Origin: Fibrobacterota bacterium
Lineage (GTDB): Bacteria > Fibrobacterota > Fibrobacteria > UBA11236
DNA: 57,957 nt
Direction of reading: 5' to 3'
Assembly (NCBI GenBank): GCA_028287465.1
Contig: JAQBPO010000083.1
Location: 1 to 57,957, forward strand
Part shown: piece by piece, positions 47,805 to 57,717 of the stretch
How the letters are laid out: each line of letters starts with the position of its first letter
Position numbering within the stretch: position 1 is the stretch's first letter
The notes under the pieces: generated by a model
What the model saw: only the letters and a program-made list of their open reading frames with translations
What the model was told of the DNA's origin: nothing
Databases searched by the model: none
Made by a program: the position numbers and the translations under genes

Positions 47805-48323
47805 ATGCGACCCTCTATTCCGCTCGGCGTTTTGCTTTGTTCCGTGAGTTTTGCGGTATCGGCGACCTCACCGCCGGCCAAACCGGGCGCGGGCGACGCG
47901 CCGGATTCCAAGCGTACGGAAAACTCGGTTCCCGCCAAGAAAAAGGCGCCCGGTCATAAGAAACCGGTAAAGGAGCCGACACCCCTCGCCAAACCGGAGG
48001 TTCCTGACGAAGAAGAACCTGCTGAAGATCCCGCCGACTCTGAAGAACTATCGGAATGCGACGATTGCGTCCTGGCTTCCGTGGGCCAAGAGGCGGTCAT
48101 TCCGGCCGTTGCGATTGCGGCCGGAGTTACGGCTTCAAGCCACCCCCGCGCCGTCAAGACCGCGGTCGCCGGCATGCCCGCGGCCCCTAGGGCCCCTGCC
48201 GGAAACGCCCAGGACCGAAAAAGCTGGCCCATGGCCCTGGCCAGAACTCTATGGGGATTGTTTTTCGTGGGCCGCCCGCGCGCCATACCCAAGACCCGCA
48301 TCCGGGGTGTAACGGTCCGGTAA
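47805..48323 (+). CDS. Small secreted or membrane-attached low-complexity protein, hypothetical
   Basis: 172 residues. A signal-like N terminus (MRPSIPLGVLLCSVSFAVSA) is followed by a Pro/Lys-rich then Glu/Asp-rich segment (DEEEPAEDPADSEEL), a Cys pair (CDDC), an Ala/Val hydrophobic stretch and a basic C terminus. Composition suggests a linker or scaffold rather than an enzyme. No family seen. Codon use agrees with the neighbours, and no competing open frame is more plausible. The 270 bp after it contain no gene. Confidence 0.5.
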   Translation: MRPSIPLGVLLCSVSFAVSATSPPAKPGAGDAPDSKRTENSVPAKKKAPGHKKPVKEPTPLAKPEVPDEEEPAEDPADSEELSECDDCVLASVGQEAVIPAVAIAAGVTASSHPRAVKTAVAGMPAAPRAPAGNAQDRKSWPMALARTLWGLFFVGRPRAIPKTRIRGVTVR

Positions 48324-48593
48324 CCCTTCGGAAACGGGCCGGCTCCCCTCCGGCCCCTTCCGCCATTCCTCCATTTTGATGGCTGACATGGTCCGCCTGG
48401 GCGTCGGACCTTATCCCCTGCATCTACAATGCATCTACAATCGATGTATATGCATCGCCGCTACGGCCTCCGCTCCCCCATCGTTGACCGAGCGCTTGGA
48501 TTTACCTTCATTCTAACCACACGAATCACCCCCACCCTCACGCCCTCCACCCAGGCCAACCACCCTAAACCCATTCCCCTACCCGGAGCCCCC

Positions 48594-49571
48594 ATGGAAT
48601 ACGCGCAACTCGGCCGCACCGGCCTCAAAGTCAGCCGCCTCACCCTCGGCACCATGAATTTCGGCCCTTATGCCACCGAAGCGGAAAGCTTCGCGATCCT
48701 GGACAAGGCCCTGGACCTGGGCTTCAACGTCATCGACACCGCCAATGTCTACGGGGCCAAAAAGGGCGAAGGCATCACGGAATCCATCCTCGGGCGTTGG
48801 CTGGCCCTGGGCGGGCGCCGGGAACGGATCGTCCTGACCACCAAGGTCTTCGGCCGCATGGGGGATGCCCCCAACGAAAGCCGCCTCTCCGCCTACCATA
48901 TCCGCCGGGCCTGCGAGGAAAGCCTCCGCCGGCTCCAGACCGATCATATCGACCTGTACCTGATGCATCATATCGACCGCCTGACCCCCTGGGACGAGAT
49001 CTGGCAGGCCATGGAAACCCTGGTGCAACAGGGCAAGGTCATCTACGTGGGGAGCAGCAATTTCGCGGCCTGGCACATCGCCCAGGCGAACGGCGCGGCC
49101 GCGGCCCGGCATTTCCTGGGCCTGGTCGCGGAACAGGGCCTCTACAACCTCCGCACCCGCATGGCCGAACTCGAGGTCCTGCCCGCCTGCAAGTCCATGG
49201 GCCTGGGCTTTTTCCCCTGGAGCCCCCTGTCCGCGGGACTCCTGGGCGGCATCGTAGGCAAGATGGCGGCGGGAACGGGTAGCCGGCGCGTCACCCCGGC
49301 GGTCCAGAAGGAACTGGAGGCGAATCGGCCGCAAGTGGAAGAATATGAAGGGATCTGTCGCGAATTGGGCGAGCAACCCGCGGACGTGGGCCTGGCCTGG
49401 TTGCTCCAGAACCCCGCCGTGACCTCCCCCATCATCGGTCCGCGCACCCTGGATCAGTTGACGGGCAGCCTTCGGGCCTTCGAGATCAAGCTGAGCCCGG
49501 AAGTGAAGGCGGGCCTGGAGAAGATCTGGCCGGGGCCGGGGGGCGAGGCGCCGGAAGCGTATGCGTGGTAA
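48594..49571 (+). CDS. Aldo/keto reductase
   Basis: 325 residues from ATG 48594 (MEYAQLGRTGLKVSRLTLG, the standard family start); the frame is open 55 codons further upstream without family match. The catalytic tetrad is visible: Asp and Tyr in VIDTANVYG, Lys in VLTTKVFG, His in LMHHIDR. NADPH-binding features SPLSAGLLGG and PIIGPRTLDQL follow. It resembles the YajO/general-stress-protein-69 type of oxidoreductase that reduces aldehydes and ketones. Monocistronic by spacing. Confidence 0.93.
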   Translation: MEYAQLGRTGLKVSRLTLGTMNFGPYATEAESFAILDKALDLGFNVIDTANVYGAKKGEGITESILGRWLALGGRRERIVLTTKVFGRMGDAPNESRLSAYHIRRACEESLRRLQTDHIDLYLMHHIDRLTPWDEIWQAMETLVQQGKVIYVGSSNFAAWHIAQANGAAAARHFLGLVAEQGLYNLRTRMAELEVLPACKSMGLGFFPWSPLSAGLLGGIVGKMAAGTGSRRVTPAVQKELEANRPQVEEYEGICRELGEQPADVGLAWLLQNPAVTSPIIGPRTLDQLTGSLRAFEIKLSPEVKAGLEKIWPGPGGEAPEAYAW

Positions 49572-49722
49572 CGGGTAGCCGGGTAAGGGAAAGAGAGGGA
49601 GGGGCGGCCGGGTCCCGCGGCGGGGCGCTCCAATGCCGCCTCGCCGGTTTCGGCAAGGTGCGCTTCCGGGGGTCCTTGACCGCCTCGGCCACGGGCGGTC
49701 CAGCGGTTCTACGACAGCGGTC

Positions 49723-50130
49723 TTAGTCCGAGGTCGGTCTCGTCGGGGGCTTCAGCTGTTCCTTCCGGCCATGATAGACTTCCTTGCCCACCAGCTTATC
49801 GATCTCGCGGCGGAGCTTGGCTTCGTAGACGGCGCGGCCGTCGCCCAGCACGTCCTGGAACGGGTCCATGATATCGCCGCCCCGGATCACGGAACGCACG
49901 AACAGGTTGAGGCGGGACAGGGCGGGCAAGCGCTCGCGATCGGGAATGTTCGCCTTGCGGTTGCGTTCGCGGCGCAGGTTCTTGATCGCGGTCCTGGTCT
50001 CGTAGAGGCTGGCCTCCCGGACCGTGAGCCAGGCCATCGCCGCCAGGCCCAAAAGGAAAATCGCCAGCATCCAGAGGCCGGTCTGGCTTTCCAGGGTGCT
50101 CGCCTTCATGGTTATCTCCGCCGCGTACAT
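49723..50130 (-). CDS. Small single-pass membrane protein, hypothetical
   Basis: 135 residues (a second ATG seven codons in is also possible). One membrane helix, LWMLAIFLLGLAAMAWLTV, near residues 20-38, then a cytoplasmic basic helical region (RTAIKNLRRERNRK) and a charged tail. No family recognised. It lies between an aldo/keto reductase and a rhodanese gene without visible coupling. Confidence 0.6.
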   Translation of the reverse strand: MYAAEITMKASTLESQTGLWMLAIFLLGLAAMAWLTVREASLYETRTAIKNLRRERNRKANIPDRERLPALSRLNLFVRSVIRGGDIMDPFQDVLGDGRAVYEAKLRREIDKLVGKEVYHGRKEQLKPPTRPTSD

Positions 50131-50457
50131 GGCATGGTCCTCCGTCGCTGGGCTGCAAAATCGATCGTACCACCGGGCAACCCAACCGGGTACAACATTG
50201 TGATATGGAACGAAATAGGAAAGCGGGCGCGGCCTTCCCGGGCCTGTCCCGCCTGGGCCATAACCGGTCCGGAGTGGTGGGAAACCTGGGTTACCTAGGG
50301 GGGAATCCGGACTTTCAATTCGGTCCAGAATCGGTATCCGGAAGGATGGGTTTTAAAGGGGGTTGTCCTTTCAGGAGATCCCGGCCGGACTCACGCAAAC
50401 CCTTCACTCCATCCATTAATCCATTGATTTGAAAAGACTTACAGCAATTATCCAAGG
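50131..50457. other. Intergenic region, 327 bp
   Basis: No convincing gene. The only open frame (50205-50432, plus) is Arg/Gly-rich without start context or family character. It must hold the promoter of the gene at 50130 and the 3' end of the rhodanese transcript. I see no clear terminator or repeat. Confidence 0.5.
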
Positions 50458-50856
50458 CTAATGTCGGTAATCCGGTTCGTCCCCGGATCCGGTTTGGGTG
50501 GGGTACCCGGCTTCGGTCCAACCCCGGAATCCCCCGTCCATGGAAAGGACCTTGGTATACCCCATTTTCTGGAGATTGTCCGCAGCCAGGGCGGACCGGA
50601 AGCCCCCGCCGCAATAGAGCACGATTTCCGTCCCCGGGTCCGGGATGGCTTTTTCCACGTCCCGCTCCAGGATGCCCTTCCCCAGGTGCCTGGCACCCGG
50701 AAGGCGTCCCTTGGCCCATTCGCTTTCTTCGCGCACGTCCACCAGTTGGAACCGTTCCCCCGCGTCCAGTTTCCGTTTCACCTCCGCAAGGCCTATTTCC
50801 CTGATGCGCGACTTCGCGTCCCGCACGATGCGGAGGAACTTTTCACTATGCTCCAT
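50458..50856 (-). CDS. Rhodanese-like sulfurtransferase domain protein
   Basis: 132 residues, one rhodanese domain. FQLVDVREESEWAKGRLPGA is the usual N-terminal signature. The active-site loop is YCGGGFRS with Cys near residue 82, and GGFRGWTEAGYP closes the domain. The catalytic cysteine is present, so sulfur transfer or persulfide handling is likely. Divergent from the FKBP gene with about 180 bp between them, where both promoters should lie. Confidence 0.92.
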   Translation of the reverse strand: MEHSEKFLRIVRDAKSRIREIGLAEVKRKLDAGERFQLVDVREESEWAKGRLPGARHLGKGILERDVEKAIPDPGTEIVLYCGGGFRSALAADNLQKMGYTKVLSMDGGFRGWTEAGYPTQTGSGDEPDYRH

Positions 50857-51038
50857 AAGACTCCCTGATGGCCGATTAAACCCGGTTTCATGGTATTCCC
50901 AGGACCGGCGGTTACTGCGAAATTATACTCCCGGCCCATCCCAATCCATCACTTTTTTCCTAATTTCAGACCGCCGTAAAACAATGGGCCGGTACCGGCC
51001 AATCATCTCTGGCCGGATCAACATCCAGGAGTCTCACA

Positions 51039-51833
51039 ATGAATACATGGAAACGCGCATCGGCCATGGGCTTGGCGGTTCTCGCCTTCTCCTTCCTCGC
51101 CTGCGACAAAATCGACACCAAGGGATCCCGCGAGCTCAAGACCCAGAAGGATAAGGTCAGCTACGGCATCGGTCTGGATATCGGCCGCAGCTTCAAGCAG
51201 CAGAACCTGGCCGTCGGCGACGTGGACCTGGACAAGCTCCGCTTCGGCATCAACGACGCCCTCACCGGCGCCAAGCCCGCCATGTCGGACTCCCAGCTCA
51301 CCGAGACCATGATGGCCTTCCAGAAGGACATGATGGCCCGCCTGGATTCGACCAACAAGGTCAAGGCCGCCGAGAATGAAAAGGCCGCCAAGGCCTTCCT
51401 CGAGAAGAACGGCAAGGAACCCGGCGTGATCACCACCCCGAGCGGACTCCAGTACAAGGTCCTGACCGAAGGCAAGGGTCCCAAGCCGGACTCCTCCTCC
51501 ACCGTCACGGTCCATTACGTCGGCACCTTGCTCGACGGCACGGAGTTCGACAGCTCCATCAAGCGCGGCCAGCCGGTCTCCTTCCCCGTCGGCAACGTCA
51601 TCAAGGGCTGGACCGAAGCCCTGCAGCTGATGCCCGTGGGTTCGAAGTATAAGCTTTGGATCCCGCCGGCCATCGGCTACGGCGAGCGCGGTGCGGGCAA
51701 GCAGATCGGCCCGAACTCCCTGTTGATCTTCGAGGTGGAACTCATCTCCCTCGGCGATGCGACCAAGCCCGCCGGCGCCCCGGCCCCGGATGCCCCCAAG
51801 GCCGGCAAGCCCGCCCTCAAACCGGCGCATTGA
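51039..51833 (+). CDS. FKBP-type peptidyl-prolyl isomerase, lipoprotein
   Basis: 264 residues. The lipoprotein signal peptide ends FSFLAC with Cys22 as the lipid anchor. An N-terminal FKBP dimerisation domain (KVSYGIGLDIGRSFKQQ, about 40-125) is followed by the FKBP catalytic domain (about 140-240): VTVHYVGTLLDGTEFDSS, GNVIKGWTEALQLMPVGSK and IPPAIGYGERG. This is the Mip/FkpA layout, an outer-membrane or periplasmic folding helper. A Pro/Ala/Lys tail follows. The pyruvate carboxylase gene starts 24 bp downstream; a shared transcript is possible. Confidence 0.93.
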   Translation: MNTWKRASAMGLAVLAFSFLACDKIDTKGSRELKTQKDKVSYGIGLDIGRSFKQQNLAVGDVDLDKLRFGINDALTGAKPAMSDSQLTETMMAFQKDMMARLDSTNKVKAAENEKAAKAFLEKNGKEPGVITTPSGLQYKVLTEGKGPKPDSSSTVTVHYVGTLLDGTEFDSSIKRGQPVSFPVGNVIKGWTEALQLMPVGSKYKLWIPPAIGYGERGAGKQIGPNSLLIFEVELISLGDATKPAGAPAPDAPKAGKPALKPAH

Positions 51834-51857
51834 TTCCGACCTCAGCCTGATGGAACC

Positions 51858-54800
51858 ATGATGGCCGTGATCCCGATCAAGCCCTTCAAGAAAATCATGG
51901 TTGCGAATCGCGGCGAAATCGCGATTCGCATCTTCCGCGCCGCCGCCGAAATGGGCATCCAGACGGTGGCCATCTACTCGACGGAAGATCGCCTTCACCT
52001 TCATCGTTACAAGGCCGATGAGGCCTATCTCATCGGCGTCGGCAAGACCCCGGTCGGGGCCTACCTGGCCATCGATGAGATCGTGGAACTTGCCGTGGAT
52101 AAGGGCGTGGACGCCATCCATCCCGGCTACGGCTTCCTCTCCGAAAACGCCGACTTCGCGCGCGCCTGCCGCAAGGCCGGCATCGCCTTCATCGGCCCGC
52201 CCCCGGAGGTCCTGGACGCCATGGGCGACAAGGTCGCGGCCCGCCTCATCGCGGAACGCGCCAAGGTGCCTACGGTCCCCGGTACTCGGGAAGCGGTCGA
52301 AAGCGAGCAGGACGCTCTCCTTTTCGCCAAAGAGTACGGCTACCCACTGATCATCAAGGCCGCCATGGGCGGCGGCGGCCGGGGCATGAGCATCGTCAAC
52401 GATCGCGGCGAGCTCCTCAATGCCATCGCCCGCTCCCGCGCGGAGGCCGAGGCCTCCTTCGGGAATCCCAAGGTCTTCATCGAACGCTACCTGGACGGTC
52501 CCAAGCATATCGAAGTGCAGGTGCTTGCCGATCAACACGGCAACATGGTGCACCTGTTCGAACGGGACTGTTCCATCCAGCGCCGCCACCAGAAGGTGGT
52601 GGAAATCGCCCCCGCCCTCAACCTCACCGCCGAACAGAAGGCGGCCCTGTACGCGGACGCCCTGGCCATCGCCCGGGAAGTGGACTACGTCAATGCGGGC
52701 ACGGTGGAGTTCCTGGTCGATAGCAAAGGCCAGCATTATTTCATCGAGGTGAACCCGCGCATCCAGGTGGAGCATACGGTCACCGAGGTCATCACCGGCC
52801 GGGACATCGTGCAATGCCAGATCCGCATCGCCGAGGGCTACCCCCTTTCCCACGATACCATCCGCATCCCGGACCAGGCCCATATCAAGAAGAGCGGCTA
52901 CTGCATCCAGCTGCGCCTGACCACCGAGGATCCGGCCAACAACTTCGCGCCGGACCATGGCAAGATCACGGCCTTCCGCGCGGGCGAAGGCATGGGCATC
53001 CGCCTGGACGCCGGCTCCGGTTTCGACGGCGCCGTCATCACCCCGCATTACGACTCCCTGCTCATCAAGGTCTGCTCCTGGGGACTCCAGTTCGATCAGG
53101 CGGCCAATAAGGCCCTGCGCGCCATCCGCGAGTTCCGCATCCGCGGGGTCAAGACCAATATCCCCTTCCTGGAAAACGTGCTCAAGCACCCGGATTTCCT
53201 CGCTGGCGTATGCACCACAAAGTTCATCGAAACCCATCCGGAGCTGTTCGACTTCAAGCCCAAGCTGGACCGCGCCAACAAGGTCCTGGACTACCTGTCC
53301 CAGGTGGCCGTGAACGGCTTCCCGGACATCGATGCCAAGTTGAAGCCGGCCCGGATCCAGGTCCCGCAGATCCCGGCCGTGCCCAAGGCCGCCCCGCCGG
53401 TCTCCCCCGCCTTCGCGGTCTTCAAGGCCCAGGGCGCCGCCGGCCTGGCCAAATGGCTCACCGGGCAGAAGGCCTTGCTCCTCACGGATACGACCTTCCG
53501 GGACGCGCACCAGAGCCTCATCGCCACCCGCATGCGCGGGGACGACCTCTTCAAGATCTCCCATGCCACCGCGCATCTGGCCTCCCCCCTCTTCTCCAAC
53601 GAGATGTGGGGCGGCGCCACCTTCGACGTGGCCCTGCGCTTCCTCCACGAGGATCCCTGGGAACGCCTGCGCCGCATCCGGCGCCTCATGCCCGGCACCC
53701 TGTTGCAGATGCTGCTCCGGTCCGGCAATGCGGTAGGCTATACCAACTATCCGGACAACGTGGTCAACCGCTTCATCGATGCCTCGGCCCGGAACGGCAT
53801 CGATATCTTCCGCATCTTCGACTGCCTCAACTGGGTCGAGGGCCTCAAGCCTTGCATCGAGGCCGTGGTCAAGACCGGCAAGATCGCGGAAGCGGCCATC
53901 TGCTATTCCGGCGATATCACGGACGGCAAGCGGGTCAAATACACCTTGTCCTATTACGTGAAGCTGGCCAAGGAACTCGAGAAGGCCGGCACCCATATCC
54001 TGGGCATCAAGGACATGGCGGGCCTGCTCAAGCCGGACGCCGCGCGCATCCTGGTCACCGAGCTCAAGAACGCCGTCTCCCTGCCCATCCACCTGCATAC
54101 CCACGATACCAGCGGCAACCAGGTGGCGGCCCTCCTGGAGGCCTCCAAGGCCGGCGTGGACGTGGTGGACGCGGCCCTGTCCTCCATGTCCGGCATCACC
54201 TCCCAGCCCTCCCTGAACGCCCTGGTCTACGCCCTCAAGGGTTCCGGGCGCGATACGGGCATGGACGAAGAGAAGCTGCAGAAACTGGCGGACTTCTGGG
54301 AAGTGGCCCGCGAACCTTACGCGCCCTTCGAATGCGGCCTAAAGGCCGGCACCGCGGACGTCTATCGGCACGAGATGCCGGGCGGCCAGTATTCCAACTT
54401 CCGCGCCCAGGCCATCTCCCTGGGTCTCGGCGAACGCTGGGAAGAAGTCAAGACCATGTACCGCACGGTCAACGACATGAGCGGGGACATCATCAAGGTC
54501 ACGCCTTCGAGCAAGGCCGTCGGCGACATGGCCCTGTTCATGACCCAGAACGACCTCACGCCTCAGGATGTGGTCACGCGCGCCAAGGACCTGGCCTTCC
54601 CGGATTCCTACGTGAGCATGATGAAGGGCATGATGGGCCAGCCCCCGGGCGGCTTCCCGCCGGACGTGCAGAAGGCCGTCCTCAAGGGCGAAGAACCCAT
54701 CACCTGCCGTCCCGGCGAGCTCCTCGAGGACTTCGACTTCGAAGCCGCCCAGAACACATTGAAGTCCAAGTTCGGCCGCTACTTCACGGAAGAGGATCTC

Positions 54801-55322
54801 CTCAGCTACGCCCAGTATCCCAAGGTCTTCGTGGATTACCTCCGCTTCGGGGATCATTTCGGCGACGTCTCCGTGCTGGACACGCCCACCTTCTTCTACG
54901 GCGTCAAGATCGGCGAGGAGAAGGCCATCACCATCCAGGAAGGCAAGACCCTGATCGTCAAGCTGCTCGCCATCGGCGATCTGCAGGCGGACGGGACCCG
55001 CACCATCTTCTGGGAACTGAACGGCCGCCGGCGCAATACCGTGGTCACGGACGCGAACTCCGGGGTCAAGGTGAAGAAGCGCGACAAGGCCGACCCGGAC
55101 AATCCCAACCATATCCCCGCCCCCATGGCCGGCAAGGTCGTCGAACTGGCCGCCGCCGCAGGGGACAAGGTGGAAGAGGGCCAGAAGCTCCTGACCACGG
55201 AAGCGATGAAGATGTTGAATGTGGTCAAGTCCCCCTGCGCGGGCACGGTGGCACGGGTCCTGGTCGCCAAGGGCGAGGACGTGGCCCCGGGGGATCTGGT
55301 CTTCGAGATCAAGCCCATCTAA
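51858..55322 (+). CDS. pyc: Pyruvate carboxylase
   Basis: 1154 residues, the full single-chain enzyme. Biotin carboxylase part: KKIMVANRGEIAIRIFRAA near the start, the ATP-grasp loop GGGGRGMS at about 172, and EVNPRIQVEHTVTE. Carboxyltransferase part from about 540: TDTTFRDAHQSL, the carboxylated Lys in GIKDMAGLLKP near 718, and HTHDTSGNQ. The C-terminal biotinyl domain has EAMKM with the biotin Lys at 1118. It makes oxaloacetate from pyruvate and bicarbonate with ATP, in the cytoplasm, to refill the citric acid cycle. No truncation or frameshift. A terminator follows. Confidence 0.97.
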   Translation: MMAVIPIKPFKKIMVANRGEIAIRIFRAAAEMGIQTVAIYSTEDRLHLHRYKADEAYLIGVGKTPVGAYLAIDEIVELAVDKGVDAIHPGYGFLSENADFARACRKAGIAFIGPPPEVLDAMGDKVAARLIAERAKVPTVPGTREAVESEQDALLFAKEYGYPLIIKAAMGGGGRGMSIVNDRGELLNAIARSRAEAEASFGNPKVFIERYLDGPKHIEVQVLADQHGNMVHLFERDCSIQRRHQKVVEIAPALNLTAEQKAALYADALAIAREVDYVNAGTVEFLVDSKGQHYFIEVNPRIQVEHTVTEVITGRDIVQCQIRIAEGYPLSHDTIRIPDQAHIKKSGYCIQLRLTTEDPANNFAPDHGKITAFRAGEGMGIRLDAGSGFDGAVITPHYDSLLIKVCSWGLQFDQAANKALRAIREFRIRGVKTNIPFLENVLKHPDFLAGVCTTKFIETHPELFDFKPKLDRANKVLDYLSQVAVNGFPDIDAKLKPARIQVPQIPAVPKAAPPVSPAFAVFKAQGAAGLAKWLTGQKALLLTDTTFRDAHQSLIATRMRGDDLFKISHATAHLASPLFSNEMWGGATFDVALRFLHEDPWERLRRIRRLMPGTLLQMLLRSGNAVGYTNYPDNVVNRFIDASARNGIDIFRIFDCLNWVEGLKPCIEAVVKTGKIAEAAICYSGDITDGKRVKYTLSYYVKLAKELEKAGTHILGIKDMAGLLKPDAARILVTELKNAVSLPIHLHTHDTSGNQVAALLEASKAGVDVVDAALSSMSGITSQPSLNALVYALKGSGRDTGMDEEKLQKLADFWEVAREPYAPFECGLKAGTADVYRHEMPGGQYSNFRAQAISLGLGERWEEVKTMYRTVNDMSGDIIKVTPSSKAVGDMALFMTQNDLTPQDVVTRAKDLAFPDSYVSMMKGMMGQPPGGFPPDVQKAVLKGEEPITCRPGELLEDFDFEAAQNTLKSKFGRYFTEEDLLSYAQYPKVFVDYLRFGDHFGDVSVLDTPTFFYGVKIGEEKAITIQEGKTLIVKLLAIGDLQADGTRTIFWELNGRRRNTVVTDANSGVKVKKRDKADPDNPNHIPAPMAGKVVELAAAAGDKVEEGQKLLTTEAMKMLNVVKSPCAGTVARVLVAKGEDVAPGDLVFEIKPI

Positions 55323-55370
55323 AGACCGGGTCGATAAAGTCCGTTACATCCTCGCTGGATCCGACGCATG

Positions 55371-55405
55371 AAAAAAGGACCGGGATACCCTCCAGGTCCT
55401 TTTTC
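55371..55405 (+). terminator. Rho-independent terminator of pyruvate carboxylase
   Basis: AAAAAGGACC pairs with GGTCCTTTTT; the loop contains GGG-ATA-CCC that can extend the structure. A T-rich stretch follows. It lies about 50 bp after the stop codon. Confidence 0.85.
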
Positions 55406-55521
55406 ATTTTGCCGCTTCCATCAAGCCCAACCGGAAGATCCACCTCCCCGAAAGAGAAGCTCAAGCCCTATTCCCGGTCCGAGTCTGAACCCTGAAAACG
55501 TGAGGAGCGCAGCGACGCAGC

Positions 55522-57717
55522 CTATTTAGACGCGGTCATGTCCCCGAGAACGTTGACCGCTTCCCTCAGGTAGAAGTCCTTCGCCAAGCCGTCGCGCCAC
55601 TTCTTTTCCTTCTCCTCGTCCAGGGAATCCACCGCGGGTCGGGCCAGGGCCAAAGGCGACACCTTCAGGTTGACGTTCTCCTTCTGAACCGCTTCGAACT
55701 TCTCCGTCTCCTTTTTGGCCGTTTCCTGCTCTTGGAAGTACTTGGCCTTCTGGACGCTCACGAAGGAGCGGTCCCGCTGCTTCTGGAGGCGTTCGGCCAG
55801 ATCCTGGAGCTTCTGGGCGAAGGGATCCGCCTTGAGCCTGGCCGCGCTCTTCTTGCGCAAGGTACCCAGCTCCACCTTGTTCTTGGAATACTTGGCGAAG
55901 GAGAGGGAGGAGACCGTGTCCCAGGGCATGGGGTATTCCAGGTTCTTCTCGCCCACTTCCAGGTTGCTGTAGGCGTCCGGGATGAGGATGTCCGGGACCA
56001 CGCCCTTGTATTGGGTGGTGCCGCCGTTGATGCGGTAGAACTTCTGGATGGTCAGCTTCAGGGAGCCCATGGGCCGCATGGAGGCGAAGGCGGGAGGCAG
56101 GTAGGCGTCCAGGTCGAGCATGGACTGGACCGTGCCCTTGCCGAAGGTGGTGTCCGTGCCCAGGACCACGGCGCGGCCATAGTCCTGCAGGGCGGCGGCA
56201 ACGATTTCCGAGGCCGAAGCGCTGAAGGTGTTGATCATGATGACCAGGGGACCGTCATAGGTGATGTCCGAGTCCACGTCGTTGAGGACCGTGGTGTTCC
56301 CCTTCTGATCCTTGATCTGGACCACGGGACCGTTCTTGAAGAACAGGCCGGCCATCTTGACGGCGTCATCCAGGGCGCCGCCTCCGTTATTGCGCAGATC
56401 CAGCACCACGCCGTCCACGTTCTCGGCCTTCAGCTTTTCGAGCTCGTCCCGGATGTCCGAGGAGGAGGTGCGGCCGCGGCTGTTGTTGAAGTCGTGGTAG
56501 AAGGCCGGGAGCAGGATATAACCGATCTTCTTCTTACCCGCCGCCGGGGTCATGATGGCGGACTTGGCATAGGTCTCCTCCACGACGACGACGTCCCGTA
56601 TGATGGGGATGATTTTGGTGCCGCCGTTGGGCTTCTGCACGGTGAGGCGCACCTCCGTGCCTTTGCGGCCTCGGATGAGCCGCACGGCCTCGTTCACGCT
56701 GGCTTCCACCAGATCCACGGGCTCGTCGGTGCCCTGGGCCACCTTGATGATCTTGTCCTCGGCCTTGAGCTCCTTCTGCCGCCAGGAGGCGCTGCCGGGA
56801 ACGATGCTGACCACCTTGATGTACCCGTCATCCTCGCGGAGCACGGCGCCGATGCCTTCCAGGGTGCCGGTCATGCTGAGGTCGAAGTCCTCCTTGGCTT
56901 CGGGCTTGAAATACTCCGTATGCGGATCATGGGAGTTGCTGATGATGTTGAGATAGGAGGACACCCGCTCCAGCTTGTCCTCTTTGAGCATGCGCTCGAA
57001 GAGGCGATGGCTGCTGCGCTTTACGTACTCGCGGGCCTCTTTCTCCTGGTCTTCCGGGGATTTGGCGATGGCGGCCTTGGCCTTATCCTTGTCGGCTGCG
57101 GACTTGGCGGAGTCCTTCACTTTGTCGGGGGACTTGCCGGCCTTCACCTTGGCCTCGTCCTTGTCCTTATTCTTTTCCTTGGTCTCCTTGGTCTCGTCCT
57201 TCGCCTTTTCCCGGGTCTCCTGCATATGCGTCAGGATCTGGTATTTGAGCAGGCGGGTCCAGCGCTGGCGCAGATCGTCCTTGGTCTTGGCCCAGGGTTG
57301 CTTATCCGGATCCAAAGGGATGGAATCGTCGGCGTTCAAATCCATGGGCGCTTCCAGGATATTCGCGGTCATGGCCTGGGCCTCGAGCATCCGGCGGCGC
57401 AGGAGGGCCGTGGAAGCCTCGAAGAAGGTCGTAGTGCCCTGGGAAAGCTCGTTATCGACGTCGGTCTCGAAGCGGGCCAGGGTGTCCACATCCTCCTGGA
57501 TCAAGAAGCGTTTCTGCGGATCCATGCGTTTGAGCTGCAGGGCGTAGACCTTCCGCGAGAAGGAATCATCGATCTTGGGCGGGCTGTAATGCCAGGAACC
57601 CAGGCTCTTGATCACGATTTTGGTCAGGAATTCTTCTTTGGTAGGTTGGGGCGCGCCGGCGCAGGCCCAACCGCTAAGCATCAAGACAACACCGAAGGTC
57701 CGCAAGCCCTTAGTCAT
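55522..57717 (-). CDS. prc: C-terminal processing peptidase (tail-specific protease, S41)
   Basis: 731 residues with a signal peptide ending near WACAGA (a Cys there could make it a lipoprotein). The N-terminal helical domain (about 25-260) contains a long Lys/Asp/Glu/Ala insert (about 165-225). The PDZ domain starts EGIGAVLREDDGYI near 283. The peptidase domain has VVLDLRNNGGGALDDA, the nucleophile Ser near 501 in NTFSASASEIV and the Lys near 525 in TFGKGTVQ, the Ser/Lys dyad of Prc. A C-terminal Prc helical region follows. It degrades or trims envelope proteins at their C termini. Convergent with pyruvate carboxylase. The 240 bp beyond its start to the window edge hold its promoter and no visible gene. 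Confidence 0.95.
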   Translation of the reverse strand: MTKGLRTFGVVLMLSGWACAGAPQPTKEEFLTKIVIKSLGSWHYSPPKIDDSFSRKVYALQLKRMDPQKRFLIQEDVDTLARFETDVDNELSQGTTTFFEASTALLRRRMLEAQAMTANILEAPMDLNADDSIPLDPDKQPWAKTKDDLRQRWTRLLKYQILTHMQETREKAKDETKETKEKNKDKDEAKVKAGKSPDKVKDSAKSAADKDKAKAAIAKSPEDQEKEAREYVKRSSHRLFERMLKEDKLERVSSYLNIISNSHDPHTEYFKPEAKEDFDLSMTGTLEGIGAVLREDDGYIKVVSIVPGSASWRQKELKAEDKIIKVAQGTDEPVDLVEASVNEAVRLIRGRKGTEVRLTVQKPNGGTKIIPIIRDVVVVEETYAKSAIMTPAAGKKKIGYILLPAFYHDFNNSRGRTSSSDIRDELEKLKAENVDGVVLDLRNNGGGALDDAVKMAGLFFKNGPVVQIKDQKGNTTVLNDVDSDITYDGPLVIMINTFSASASEIVAAALQDYGRAVVLGTDTTFGKGTVQSMLDLDAYLPPAFASMRPMGSLKLTIQKFYRINGGTTQYKGVVPDILIPDAYSNLEVGEKNLEYPMPWDTVSSLSFAKYSKNKVELGTLRKKSAARLKADPFAQKLQDLAERLQKQRDRSFVSVQKAKYFQEQETAKKETEKFEAVQKENVNLKVSPLALARPAVDSLDEEKEKKWRDGLAKDFYLREAVNVLGDMTASK

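Noticed and set aside
50205-50432. 75-residue plus-strand open frame in the gap before the rhodanese gene
   Set aside because: No ribosome site, no family character, and composition like non-coding DNA.
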